In this document: positions 53,959 through 64,000 of the stretch, one piece after another
How positions within the stretch are numbered: position 1 is the first letter of the stretch
How the letters are laid out: every line of letters starts with the position of its first letter
NCBI GenBank assembly: GCA_030848705.1
Contig: CM061243.1
Span: forward strand, 116,832,674-116,896,673
Direction of reading: 5' to 3'
Source: Heracleum sosnowskyi
Lineage: Eukaryota > Streptophyta > Magnoliopsida > Apiales > Apiaceae
Length of the DNA: 64,000 nucleotides
Notes under the pieces: model-generated
Database searches by the model: none
What the model was told of the DNA's origin: nothing
The model's input: the letters and a program-made list of their open reading frames with translations, nothing else
Translations under genes and position numbers: made by a program

Positions 53959-54677
53959 TTCTGAGTTTGAGGTTGAAAGGAGGGGAAAGAGTTGGAATTA
54001 GGTTTGAGAATTGGGATTAATCGACAAGATAAAAAGATGTGAAAGTGTTTGCAAAAAGTATTTATATGGCTGAGACAGTGCGATATAGAGATATGAATGT
54101 GTACAGACTATTTTGATGTCGTGAAGTCTCAAAATAAACTGTATCACGAAGTCTTGCAAAGTACATCGCAAAGTCTAGAAAAGCACTATGTCGCAAAGTC
54201 TAGATGGTAGGAGTGTGAGGGAGACTTTGCGATATAACATAAATACCTTGTCGACAACTCTCGTTTGGAATATCAATCAATTTGTCAGACATATATCAAA
54301 ATTTTGAAATAAAATCAATTTAATTCAAAATTCTGTCAATGTGCGGGGACTTGTCGATATAGTTATTCTGTGTCGCGAAGTCCAATAAGTAGATCGCATA
54401 CTCAAGAATTGAACTATATCGCGAAGTCTCACAACTTTGACAGTTTGCGATATAGGTCTGTTTACTTTGAACTATGTCGTGAACTCTCAAAATCACATAT
54501 ATAGAGATGTCTTAAAAGCTCACAGTTCCTCAAACAAATATGATTTTGAAAAAAATATGCAGTAGAATACTGAAATATTTATAAATCATATCTCAGCTAA
54601 TTTTCACTCCAATCAAATAGATCCTTTAAATACAATGAAAATTTATTGCTGCAACAATTAACTAGCACAATTACTTA
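53959..54677 (-). other. Spacer between pol and third coding region
   Basis: Mostly non-coding. It holds the inverted array of CTATATCGCGAAGTC-like words at 54076-54490. Confidence 0.6.
54076..54490. repeat. CTATATCGCGAAGTC-like array, inverted relative to LTR
   Basis: Variants include GTGCGATATAGAG, CTATGTCGCAAAGTC, GACTTTGCGATATAA, TGTGTCGCGAAGTCC, CTATATCGCGAAGTC and CTATGTCGTGAACTC. Most read in the opposite direction to those in the LTR, lying upstream of the third coding region on its sense strand. Confidence 0.78.
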
Positions 54678-57600
54678 GAACTAGTAAATGAAGGATTGAG
54701 CATTCCAATTTCACTCAATAGTCTGTTGAAGACTGCTTCATTTAGAGGTTTAGTAAATATGTCAGCTAATTATTTCTCAGTTGGAACATAAGATACTGTT
54801 ATAGTACCATTTGCAGCATGTTCCCTAATGAAATGGTACCTTATCTCAATATGCTTCGTAGTAGAATGATTAACAGGATTGGAAACAATGGATATTGTAC
54901 TAGTATTGTCACACATCAGAGGAATGTTTTCCAACACTAGTCCATAATCCATGAGTTGATTTCTAATCCAAAGCAATTGAGCACAACAGCTTCCAGCAAC
55001 AATATATTCAGCTTCAGCTGTAGATGTTGCTGTGGATTGTTGTTTCTAACTGAACCAGGATACTAACCTTTGGCCTAAGAATTGGCAGCTTCCTAAAGTG
55101 CCTTTTTTTGTCAATTCTGCATCCAGCATAATCAGAATCTGTGTAGCCAAACAGGTTGAACCCAGTGCCCTTTGGATACCATAAGCCAAGATTAGGAGTC
55201 CCCTTTAGATATTTGAAGATTCTTTTGATTGCCATCATGTGAGATTCCTTGGGATCAGATTGAAACCTTGCACACAGATATGTGGCAAACATGATATCTG
55301 GCCTGCAAGTTGTGAGATAGAGTAATGATCCAACCATGCCTCTATAAACCTTGATATCAACTCTCTTTCCTCTTTTATCTTCATCAAGCTTAATTGCAGT
55401 TGACATTGGAGTTTTTGCAGGGGATGAATCTTCTAAACCATATTTCTTCAAGAGGTCTTTGACATACTTGGATTGATTTATGAAGATGCCATCCTTCCTT
55501 TGAGTTACTTGCAAACCTAAGAAGTAGGTTAACTCTCCCATCATACTCATCTCATACTTGCTTTGCATCAACTTGGAAAACCTTTGACAAAAATTTTTAT
55601 TTGAAGAGCCAAAAATGATATCATCCATATAGATTTGAACTAAAATGATATCATTACCATGATTCTTGAAGAATAGAGTTTTATCAATTGTCCCTCTTGT
55701 GAATTGATGCTCAAGAAGAAATTGAGAGAGGGTTTCATACCAGGCTCTGGGTGCCTGTTTGAGTCCATAGAGTGCCTTGAGCAATCTATACACAAAGTCT
55801 GGAAATTCTTCATTCTCAAAGCCAGGAGGTTGGGACACATATACTTCTTCAGCAAGATCGCCATTGAGAAAAGCACTTTTCACATCCATTTGATACACCT
55901 TGAAGTCTGAATGAGCTGCAAAAGCCAAAAATATCCTGATGGCCGCAAGTCTAGCTACAGGTGCAAATGTCTCATCATAATCACTGCCTTCTTGTTGACA
56001 ATATCCTTTAGCAACCAGCCTTGCTTTGTTTCTCACAACCACACCTTCTTCATCCATTTTGTTCCTGAATACCCATTTGGTTTCAATGACATTCTTATCT
56101 TCAGGAGGTGGCACTAATTCCCAAACCTTGTTCTTCTAAAATTGATTCAGTTCTTCCTGCATGGTAACAATCCAATCAGAGTGCTTTAAAGTTTCTTCAA
56201 TCACTTTTGGTTCTTCCTGTGATAGAAAGCAGCTATAAAGACATGTATTCATTGATTGTAGCTCTCCTTGTTCTAACACCTTCACTAGGATTACCAATGA
56301 TTTGTTCTCTAGTGTGGGCTCTATCCCATTTTCTTGTGTGACCCTGTTCATCTCTTTGGTTTGACTCAGAGTCATCTTGATCACCAGTATTGGAATTCTC
56401 TTCTTCTCCCCTTGTGTTATTGTTCCCTTGCACAGGTGTTTGAGGGTGATCATCAAATTCACTACTTTCATCATTTGGAACAGTTAGAACAGGTGTCTCT
56501 TCTTCACTTTCAGAATCCTCAAGATATCCTTAATTTTCAAATCTCAATGGCACACTATCTTTTTCATTTGTTCCAAGTCCAGGGAATTTCTTGTCATTAA
56601 AAGTAACATCCAAACTCTTCATCACTTTGTGTTGCTCAGGTACAAACACTCTGTATGTTGTCCTTTCCAGAGAGTATCCAATGAAGATACCTTCAAATGC
56701 CTTTGCATCAAAATTTCCAACATGCTCAGATGTATCTTTCATCACAAAACACTTGCTTCCAAATACATGAAGATGCTTGAAGGATGCTCTTTTTCCAGTC
56801 ATCAAAGAGTAAGAAGTTTTTCCAGACCTCTTATTGATTAATGTTCTATTTTGCACATAACATGTTGTGTTAACAACATCAGCCCAAAAGCTAGTAGATA
56901 GCTTTGCATCCAACAACATTGTTCTTGTAGCTTCAATGAGAGTTCTATTCTTTCTTTCTACCACTCCATTTTGCTGTGGAGTTCTAGGAGCTGAAAATTG
57001 TTGAGAAATGCCTTGTCTTTACAGAATTCATACAATGTGGCATTTCTAAATTCAGTTACATTGTCACTTCTCAGAGCAACCATGGAGGAACCAGTGTTTT
57101 GTGCTTCTCTATCAACTCTCTTGATATGCTCTATAATAACTTGAGGAGCTTCATCCTTGGAAAATAGGAATTCCACCCAAGTGTATCTTGAATAATCATC
57201 CACCATAACTAGAGCATATTTCTTCTTGGAAAGGGACATTACATTTACAGGGCCAAATAGGTCCATGTGAATTAACTGTAGAGGTTTTGAGTTTGAGTTG
57301 AGCAGTTTATTCTTGTGACTTGACCTTTTTATCTTCCCTCTTTGACATGCTTCACAAGCTCCATCTTGAACAAATTCCAAAGCAGACATGTCTCTGATGA
57401 GTTCTCTCTTTGCTAGAGAATTCATTGCCTTGACATTGAAGTGAGACAGTTTCTTGTGCCAAAGCCAAAATTCTTCATTTGTGGCTTTTGTGTAGAAACA
57501 ACAAATTTCACCTTTGTCTGCAGCCTTTAGATTAGCCACAAACAAGCTTCCTTTCTTTACACCAGTTAAAGCAACTTCACCACTTTCTCTGTTGGATATT

Positions 57601-57872
57601 AGACATTGATCTTCAACAAATTCAACTTTGAATCCCCTATTGGTGAATTGTCCAATACTCAAGCGATTGTGTTTTAGTCCTTCAACAAATGCTACATCTT
57701 CAATTATGACATTGCCATATCCCATTGTATAACCAATGTTGTCATTTCCAAAGGTTACTGATGGGCCAGCCTTCTTCTCAAAATATGATAGCAGGGCTAT
57801 ATCACCATTCATATGACTTGAGCATCCACTGTCCAAGATCCATATGACTCTTTTATTCTTGTTGCCCTGCAT
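54678..57872 (-). pseudogene. Decayed Pol of second Sirevirus-like element
   Basis: The order from 57872 is: protease WILDSGCSSHMNGD; zinc region (LWHKKLSHFNVKAM, CEACQRGK); integrase DDE (HMDLFGP, RSDNVTEF where Val replaces the usual Gly, VERKNRTL); RT on 56114-55014 with YMDDIIFGS in place of YVDD; RNase H (GYTDSDYAGC, CDNTSTISIV). Frames change near 56960, 56500 and 55080, and a TAA at about 54770 cuts the last 30 codons. The Met variant at YxDD and the stops show it is not functional. Confidence 0.9.
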
Positions 57873-57883
57873 TCACAATATGA

Positions 57884-60358
57884 CTAAGTTGTTTTTGGTA
57901 CCCACACTTGGTAGGGTCCAGTTGATTTAGAATCATTTTTGTAATTGATTCTTCTATCATAATCAGCATTCTTCACAGTAGGAGACTTCACTGTTTTGGA
58001 AGCTTTAGAGTTGACACTCTTAGGCTCACATGAAGTCTTTACCCTATCAACTTTGATTGGGGATCCTGTCCTGTGAGTGTGCATATGTGTGTGTGATTCA
58101 GATGAGTGTGCAGAGTCAAGTTTTTGCTTCAAAGATAAGCAATTAGCAATCACAGTCACATAGCATGTCATGCAGTTAGATTTACCACAGAAAGAATCAT
58201 GGATATTATTCATGCCAACAGAATGGTTGATTATATTATCAACTTCATTATTAACAGATTTGTTACACTTATGAGTCAAATGATTAACAGATGAGCATTT
58301 CTGACATTGTTTCCTAGGGGCATTTGGCACATAAGCATAACTATTACTTTTGTTAACACCTACTTTTCCATTCCTGTTTTGTTTCTTTTTCTTAACAACT
58401 TCCTTAGTGATCTTAGGACTCTTAGTAAGATTATCTTTGGTTTCTTTCTGAGTGTCAGATTTAGGAGAGGAAGATATGTCTTTAGCAGCTTCATCTTCTT
58501 CAAATAACTGTTGTTTGATGACCATTGATTCTTTATCAAACTCAACAACACTCTTTTTGAAGATGGGCTCTTTGACACCAGATAAGATAGTTGGGGCATT
58601 TTTGTTTACAAAAGATTCTTTTTCCTTGCCCTTAGCCTTCTTCCTTCCCTTGTCATTCTCATAATCAAAACCAATTCCAACCTTAATGTTCTCAGTATGT
58701 TCCTCATGATAGGTTTGAACAATCTCAGCAGAGTTTCTATAGCTTTTTATCTTTAATTCATTTTCAGCAATTTGTTCCCTGAGGGCTTTTTCTATTTGTT
58801 CAGCACAAATTACTTTATTCTTAAGATACTCAACCTCCTGTTTCAAGCCATCAAGATTCACAACCATTAACTCAAGTTCCTCATTCTTTTATGTAAGTTC
58901 AATATTCTTAGCAGTTAGCCTATCAATTTCTTCATTTACAACTAACATACTAGTATGAATATTAAACATCTTTGTACTCATATCCTCAACAGTCTGCTTA
59001 TATTGAGAGGGAGACATTTCAAGAGAGGTAAGAATAGGTACCTGATTTGAAGATGTAGAATCATCATCATTAGAACAAGCCATCAAGGCATAGTTTACAC
59101 ACTCATGTTCTTCTTCTTCATCTGAGTCATCCCAGCATTTTCCCTCTGCAATAAAAGCCTTGCCTTGCAGTTTCTTGAGTAGAGCTTCATACTTTGCTTC
59201 AAGTTCCAAGTACGCTTTGTCCTTCTTGACTTGTTTGGGTTTCTTGCACTCTGTAGCAAAGTGCCCAAGTTCATTACAGTTGTAGCATCTTATCTTTGAT
59301 TTATCCATACTTCCAGTTTTGTATCCACCCTTTGCAGCACCAACAGTTCCTTTCCCTTTGTTGAAATTGTTTGAACCACTTGATCCACCATCTCCACTAG
59401 CATTAAACTTAGACTTAAATGGCTGCTTACGTTTAAATCTTATGTTAGGATACCTCCTAGCCATGTAACCAAAAGATTTGTTCTCCATTTTATCCAGTTC
59501 ATCTATGTTGTAGAAGTCATCTTCCTCAGGCAAGTCATAGATGACTTGAGATTCATCAACAGTGTCCTCAACATCCAACTCTTCAACCTTGGCTTGGTTG
59601 ACTTTCATAGCTTCCATTCTTTGACCTAAATTGTTAGCAATAAGAGCACATGATGTGTTAGCCATTATACCTTGTTTTTCCTGAATGGATCTTTTCTGAA
59701 ATAGCTTCAGTTCATATGTTTTCAGCACTCCATATAGCACATCAAAACCAATCTTGGTTAAATCTCTTTCCATTAGAGAAGAGATTCTTGGCTCCAAATG
59801 GCTTGGAAGAGTCAATAAGAACTTCATGTTAAGCTCTTCAGTTTCATAGTGTTTGTCATAAAGCTTAAGATCATTTATCAACCTGTTGAACCTTTCAAAC
59901 ACTTCAGTGATGCCTTCTTTTGGCTGAGCCATGAAGGCTTCATACTGAGAAACAAGAATTTGTTTATTGTTTTTCCTTACTTCAGGAGTTCCTTCACATA
60001 GCACTTCTATGAGATCCCAAATTTTCTTAGCATTACTACAATGAGCAACAGTGTCATACATGTTAAGATCCATGGATTCACAAATGATGAGTTGGAGATT
60101 TCCATCGAGAGCAACTTTCTTTTTTTCAGGATCAGTGTATTTGGAAGGATCTTTAAGCTCATAATGTTTTGGTATTTTCTCAGTGCCAACAGTTGTTTCA
60201 GGATTCTCAATCTGTGGAATGAAGGGACCATGCTTTAGAATGTCTAAATACATGGGGTTTGAGTCTTTGATGAATAGCAACATCTTCTTTTTCCATAGGT
60301 TATAATGTTCCTTGTCGAAGGGAGAAATCTTGATACTGCTTAGTTTTTGTGAACTCAT
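57884..60358 (-). pseudogene. Gag of second Sirevirus-like element, one in-frame stop
   Basis: Two segments, 60358-58889 and 58867-57884, are in the same frame and separated by a single stop at 58889-58891; together about 820 codons. UBN2-type Gag lies in the first third (PFDKEHYNLWKKKM; LPSHLEPRISSLMERDL). A CCHC knuckle starts at residue 358 (CYNCNELGHFATEC) and a second (CQKCSSVNHLTHKC) lies in the distal segment, the same two-knuckle layout as the element at 1385-10686. The frame ends in WVPKTT and pol follows in the -1 frame. Confidence 0.9.
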
Positions 60359-60392
60359 TCTTGATCTTTTTCTGTTTGTGTTTCAACAGTCT

Positions 60393-60404
60393 GCTCTGAT
60401 ACCA
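60393..60404 (-). other. Primer-binding site, initiator Met-tRNA
   Basis: The minus strand reads TGGTATCAGAGC two bases inside the truncated 5' LTR. Confidence 0.92.
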
Positions 60405-60406
60405 CT

Positions 60407-60603
60407 TGTTAGATATGAATATCACTAGTAAACTAGACAGAGGGGAGGTGAATGGATAGTTTGAATGTTTTTCTATTCTTGAAACTAAGATCTGTATTAG
60501 ATTATGTATGTATGAGAATGCGAAAATAAAATAAATAGAACACACACAATCACTTTAATCTACTTTGTATAAAGTAAATCAAATACTACAGATTCCAAAA
60601 TTT
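60407..60603 (-). repeat. Truncated 5' LTR of second Sirevirus-like element
   Basis: The first 197 bases match the start of 47771-48993 at about 95% by eye, then the match ends abruptly near CAAAATTTCAC. About 1.03 kb of LTR is missing. Confidence 0.9.
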
Positions 60604-62214
60604 CACCAATTGCTCTTGAAACTTCCTAAACATTGTTTTTGTGTAAATGGAAGCACCATGTTGCTCCAAGGCGGTCTTCATTTTTATCCCACGACAAGTT
60701 TGACGAGTCTTAAAATCTTCTTCTTTCTCCCTCATAAATTGTCTTTCCAAAGCTTTTTGAGCATTTTCAACAAATTATTTCAAACCCGTGCAAGAACTAA
60801 CATAACTATCAAAAAAAGCATTCATTCCATCACTCCTTGAAGTTGTTGTTTGTCCCGCGGAAAATGTGCTTCGAGTGAAAGCCTTGATCCATTTATGCTT
60901 CAAACCGTACAATCCATGTAGCCATGTATTATCTTCCAATTTGTACTTCACAATCGATGCTTTCCACTTATCCTCAAACACATCTTCGGTCAATGAGTTA
61001 TAAATGCAATTATTAAAATCAACTTTGAAATCCGGGTGCTTCGAATAGTAACTTACAAATTTCTCGGGGAATTTGTTACTAATGTGTCAACTACACAACA
61101 AATGAGTGGTGTTCGGTAGTTGTGATGAAAAAGCCCCGACCATGGCTTGGTCTTGATCCGTAATGATAGTCAAGGGATGTTTGTTTTCAACCGCCTCAAG
61201 CCAAATACCTAATACCCATTCAAAACTTGTTTTAACCTCGTCCCTCATTAGTGCAAATCCAAAAACAACCGATTGGTAGTGATGATTTACCCCGGTAAAA
61301 GGAACAAAAGGCATAGCATATCTATTAGCTCGGTAAGTGGTATCAAAGGCAACCACATCACCAAAATTTTGGTATGCCATCAAACAACAGTGATCAACCC
61401 ATACTAGACATTTCAACCTTTGTTCTTCATCGAGTAAAATTTTAATGTAAAATTTCCCACCACTTTCTTCTTTCAACCTATTCAACAAGTCTAAACCCGC
61501 TTGAGCATCATTAACATCTAAATTGCTCTTTCTAAACTCACGTACCACATTTCTTCCATGTTGTCCATCAAAACCAACATGTTGAGCCCCGCCTTTTAAA
61601 TTGCTAAAAATGGACATTTGTTGCCTAGAAGGAACACCCGACATATGTAATGTTCTCATTATATTTTTTTTGTGCCGCGCTTACATGTCTTTCCCTTCGA
61701 ATTAAATTCATTTTTGAAGGTGTAACTACCTCGTGATTGTGCTCCAACTCTAGTGCGGTTATCTCCCAAAAACTTGTTTTCTTTTTATTCAAAACATACA
61801 TTCTAACTCTAAGAAGAACATCCCGACGGCGGTTACCTTTAACTTTACCCATAAAACATGCATCATCATTACCAATATTTTTATCCTTATTCTCACCAAA
61901 TAGATTACAAACAAATAATCGAGCATATATTTCTTTATTTCTAACACGTTTTTGTGATTCTTGAACCTTAATTGCAAATCCATTTTTCAAGGCATAAGTT
62001 CTAAATAAATTCTCTGCAGCTTCTAAACTATCGAACCTTTGATGCAAATAAGGCACAAATTATCAACATCTTCATCAACATTAGGTACATTTTTTTCATG
62101 CAAATTATCATCTTCATCATCATCATCAACTATATTAACATACTCTACATCATCATCAAGCATGGATTTAGTACTAATATTACCAACATCAAGATCATCA
62201 TCATAAATATACAA
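60604..62214 (-). pseudogene. FAR1/FRS-like MULE transposase, broken
   Basis: From 62214: an Asp-rich acidic N-terminus; FAR1 DNA-binding domain (62056-61625: FRTYALKNGFAIKVQESQ, WEITALELEHNHEV); MULE transposase domain (61659-61087: FGDVVAFDTTYRANRYAMPF, TIITDQDQAMVGA, ending NTTHLLCS), with the first two catalytic Asp present; then a distal part (60993-60775: WLHGLYGLKHKWIKAF). Frameshifts separate the first blocks and a stop ends the transposase block at the LCS before the expected Trp-His. The gene is cut at 60604 by the truncated LTR, so the C-terminal SWIM region is missing. It could be a domesticated FRS gene or a MULE; it is dead either way. Confidence 0.88.
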
Positions 62215-62435
62215 TAATCAAACTTTCAATTTTTTTTTGATTTTTTCCTTGGCTCAAACTTTGCAAACATTTTATCCGCCATAATAATCAAACAAATACA
62301 AAAACAAAGACTTACACAATTCAACAAATGAACAAATACTTCTCCAAGGTCTTCAAGATCTTCTTTTCTCCCTCTTTTCTAACCTAAATTGCAAATGGTG
62401 ACTACAATGATCAAATAAAGTGAATTAGGGTTAAA

Positions 62436-62545
62436 AAGCGCGGAGGGAAAAGAGGAGTCAGGGGCTCCGTGCTTTTTTTACGCGGAAGGACAGACGCTTC
62501 GCGTAAAATAAGCGCGGCAAGAGTCTCTCCGCGATAAAAAAAAAC
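62436..62545. repeat. CGCGGA-rich tract upstream of FAR1-like gene
   Basis: AAGCGCGGAGGG, TTACGCGGAAGG, TTCGCGTAAAATAAGCGCGG, CTCCGCGATAAAA and AACGCGGAACG occur within about 110 bases in an otherwise AT-rich region. It may be a terminal or subterminal repeat of the MULE; no partner is left because the other end was lost. Confidence 0.5.
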
Positions 62546-63173
62546 GCGGAACGTAGTAATATTTTTTTTAAATCCTAGCCGTTGAAATGTTGATCCAACG
62601 GCCAGAAAACTGATTGTTGTTTAAATGGCCCCTGGCAATCAATTCTCAAGGACTAGGACCCAAAGTATATTAGGTTGTAGTTTATTGTCGCATGGCATGT
62701 CTTTTGCCTTTTCACCTATTTAAAGTTTTTTCTAAAATAAAATCAACATCCTCAAAAAAAAGTATTTATGTTTTTAAACATTTTTTTTTAAATTTTCAAA
62801 ATCGTTTTATGTCATAAATATGGTTTTTGACGGAAACAACCTCTACAAGTTATGGCTAAGGTCTGCATGCATCTATTTTACTAGACCCAACTTGTCGATC
62901 TAATGATTAAGAACATTCTGTGTACTTACAATTTTAAACTCTCTCTTTACTAACCCTAAAATGGTGAAATATGTAACAATACATACAAGTGAAATAACAA
63001 ATTTGATTTTCCCCTAGATGTATATATTTTTGTAAATAATTTACTAAAAAGCTTATTTATAGATTTGGTAGAAATGTCACTAAAAAGGCACAGATATGCA
63101 CGATAAATTAGACTATTTGGAAGTTTCTTAAGCTTGCACATTGTGATCAACTGAAATAGCTTTCTTTGTGCAG
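62546..63173. other. Probable intron or flank, no gene recognised
   Basis: It includes a small inverted repeat, GCCGTTGAAATGTTGATC followed by CAACGGC, near 62578-62602. The 3' part may be intron of the LETM1-like remnant. Confidence 0.45.
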
Positions 63174-63778
63174 CTTCGTGATTGGTTAGATTTATCAGTT
63201 AATTATTTTGTACCTTCTTCACTTCTCATCCTGCGTGAACCCGGTATATTTTATTTATTCAGCATTTAATAGAAATAATAGAATGAAAACTAAAAAATGA
63301 GCCAACACCTTATTGTTAATCTGCAATTGCTTTTTTGCATGTTCACGTTAATACTGTTCATTCCTTCTGAAACAGTTCGATATTGTGTGTTTCCATAGAA
63401 AGAAGATAAAGAACTTTCAGAAATGAAGCAGTCCGATATTCATACTACTCAAGATGATGTCCTAAAATGTATGACCAATGGAGTACCAGGACAAGCTAGA
63501 GCAAGAGCTATGGACGAACAGGCACAACTTTGTGAGCTTTGTGGATGTTTTAGCTTCTGCATTAGTAAGAATATTTATTCACAAATTGCTTGGGACATCC
63601 ACAATCCCATTAGTTTCGCCCAGCACCTGTACGAATATTTCACTACTAATATGTGCAGAATGTGTATACAGAGTGCGAAAAGTTTTTTAGACTTGTCAAT
63701 GATGAGCTATTTTTGTATTCGAGCATACAGAATCATTCCTTCTGCAGAATTGACTACAATACTGTGAGTGATAAGTGA
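63174..63778 (+). pseudogene. LETM1-like gene remnant
   Basis: Exon 63174-63243, after a TTTGTGCAG acceptor, reads LRDWLDLSVNYFVPSSLLIL, matching the conserved ribosome-binding-like core of LETM1, a mitochondrial inner-membrane ion-exchange/osmoregulation protein. A second block from 63399 reads KEDKELSEMKQSD, DVLKCMTNGVPGQARARAMD and QAQLCEL; it then shifts frame through VDVLASALV and shifts again to CEKFFRLVNDELFLYSS before a TGA near 63776. These parts follow the order of plant LETM1 C-terminal sequence. The frameshifts and missing exons indicate a decayed or partial copy; more of it may lie beyond the window. Confidence 0.78.
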
Positions 63779-64000
63779 AAGAACAGTTTGCACAAGTGAA
63801 AACATGGCCTTTTTATTGTTTTACACTTTACAATTGGTATTTACAAGTTTGACAACTATGTTTGTCTTATAAAATTAATGTCTACTGTCTGTCAACTATA
63901 AATTTTGTAAAGGTCTGGTAATGGTATCGCTCATTGTTGGGTGTAAATGCATGTCAATCTTTGTGTACATTAGCAAATGAGAAATCAGGTTATAAACTCT
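63779..64000. other. No gene recognised at window edge
   Basis: AT-rich sequence continuing past the LETM1-like remnant. Confidence 0.4.

Larger units (their letters stand above)
47771..60603 (-). mobile_element. Second Sirevirus-like copia element, 5' LTR truncated
   Basis: The minus-strand order is partial 5' LTR (60407-60603), Met-tRNA primer site, gag, pol, a long third coding region, polypurine tract, 3' LTR (47771-48993). All coding parts are interrupted by stops or frameshifts, so it is older than the element at 1385-10686. The two do not share obvious LTR similarity. The left edge lies in a copia pol gene; the right edge is cut at 60603 against a FAR1/MULE gene, so no target duplication can be shown. 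Confidence 0.9.

Noticed and set aside
1..64000. CRISPR arrays, bacterial operons, tRNA or rRNA genes
   Set aside because: None seen. The tRNA-like matches are retroelement primer-binding sites, and the tandem arrays lack CRISPR spacing.

Overview
The window is nuclear DNA of a flowering plant, very probably a eudicot. It is AT-rich, its exon fragments have GT-AG introns, and it is built mostly of plant-type mobile DNA: Ty1/copia elements primed by initiator-Met tRNA, a Ty3/gypsy element of the Tat type, Helitron, CACTA, Harbinger-like and MULE/FAR1 sequences. The species cannot be named from the sequence. No complete single-copy host gene is visible; host genes appear only as broken remnants.

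Layout. 1-0.9 kb: AT-rich repeats, a TA/TG microsatellite and two adjacent inverted repeats. 0.89-11.6 kb: a short Helitron-like element (3' hairpin plus CTAG) split by a 9.3 kb Sirevirus-like copia element on the minus strand (1385-10686, 5-bp target duplication, 1245-bp LTRs; gag, pol and a third ORF). 11.7-12.5 kb: a possible Stowaway-like MITE and the C-terminal scrap of a Helitron helicase. 12.5-22.7 kb: an apparently intact Tat-type gypsy element on the plus strand (identical 505-bp LTRs, ATATT duplication, 1894-residue Gag-Pol). Between pol and its 3' LTR it carries an intron-containing antisense gene and a 55-bp tandem array. 22.7-24.7 kb: palindrome-rich CACTA-like ends. 24.7-36.7 kb: low-coding DNA with a Harbinger-like MITE, polyubiquitin pseudogenes forming a long inverted repeat, a serine carboxypeptidase-like pseudogene, and local duplications. 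36.7-39.6 kb: two Helitron-like elements head to tail on the minus strand.

41.2-42.7 kb holds six decayed exons of a PDR-type ABCG transporter. 43.7-47.8 kb is the 3' part of a decayed copia element (minus) with a Harbinger-like MITE in its integrase. A second, older Sirevirus-like element (47.8-60.6 kb, minus) sits at its truncated edge; it has a broken gag and pol and a long third coding region of about 1,600 codons downstream of pol. Its 5' LTR is cut off and abuts a decayed FAR1/MULE transposase (60.6-62.2 kb). The window ends with a LETM1-like gene remnant (63.2-63.8 kb).

The genes do not form a pathway; the window is a record of nested insertion. The signals I find most worth following are: a 9-base motif (AGCTTGCTG) scattered in all reading frames through the first Sirevirus-like element, the spliced antisense gene and tandem array in the gypsy element, the polyubiquitin inverted repeat, and the shared -1 gag/pol arrangement in the two Sirevirus-like elements.
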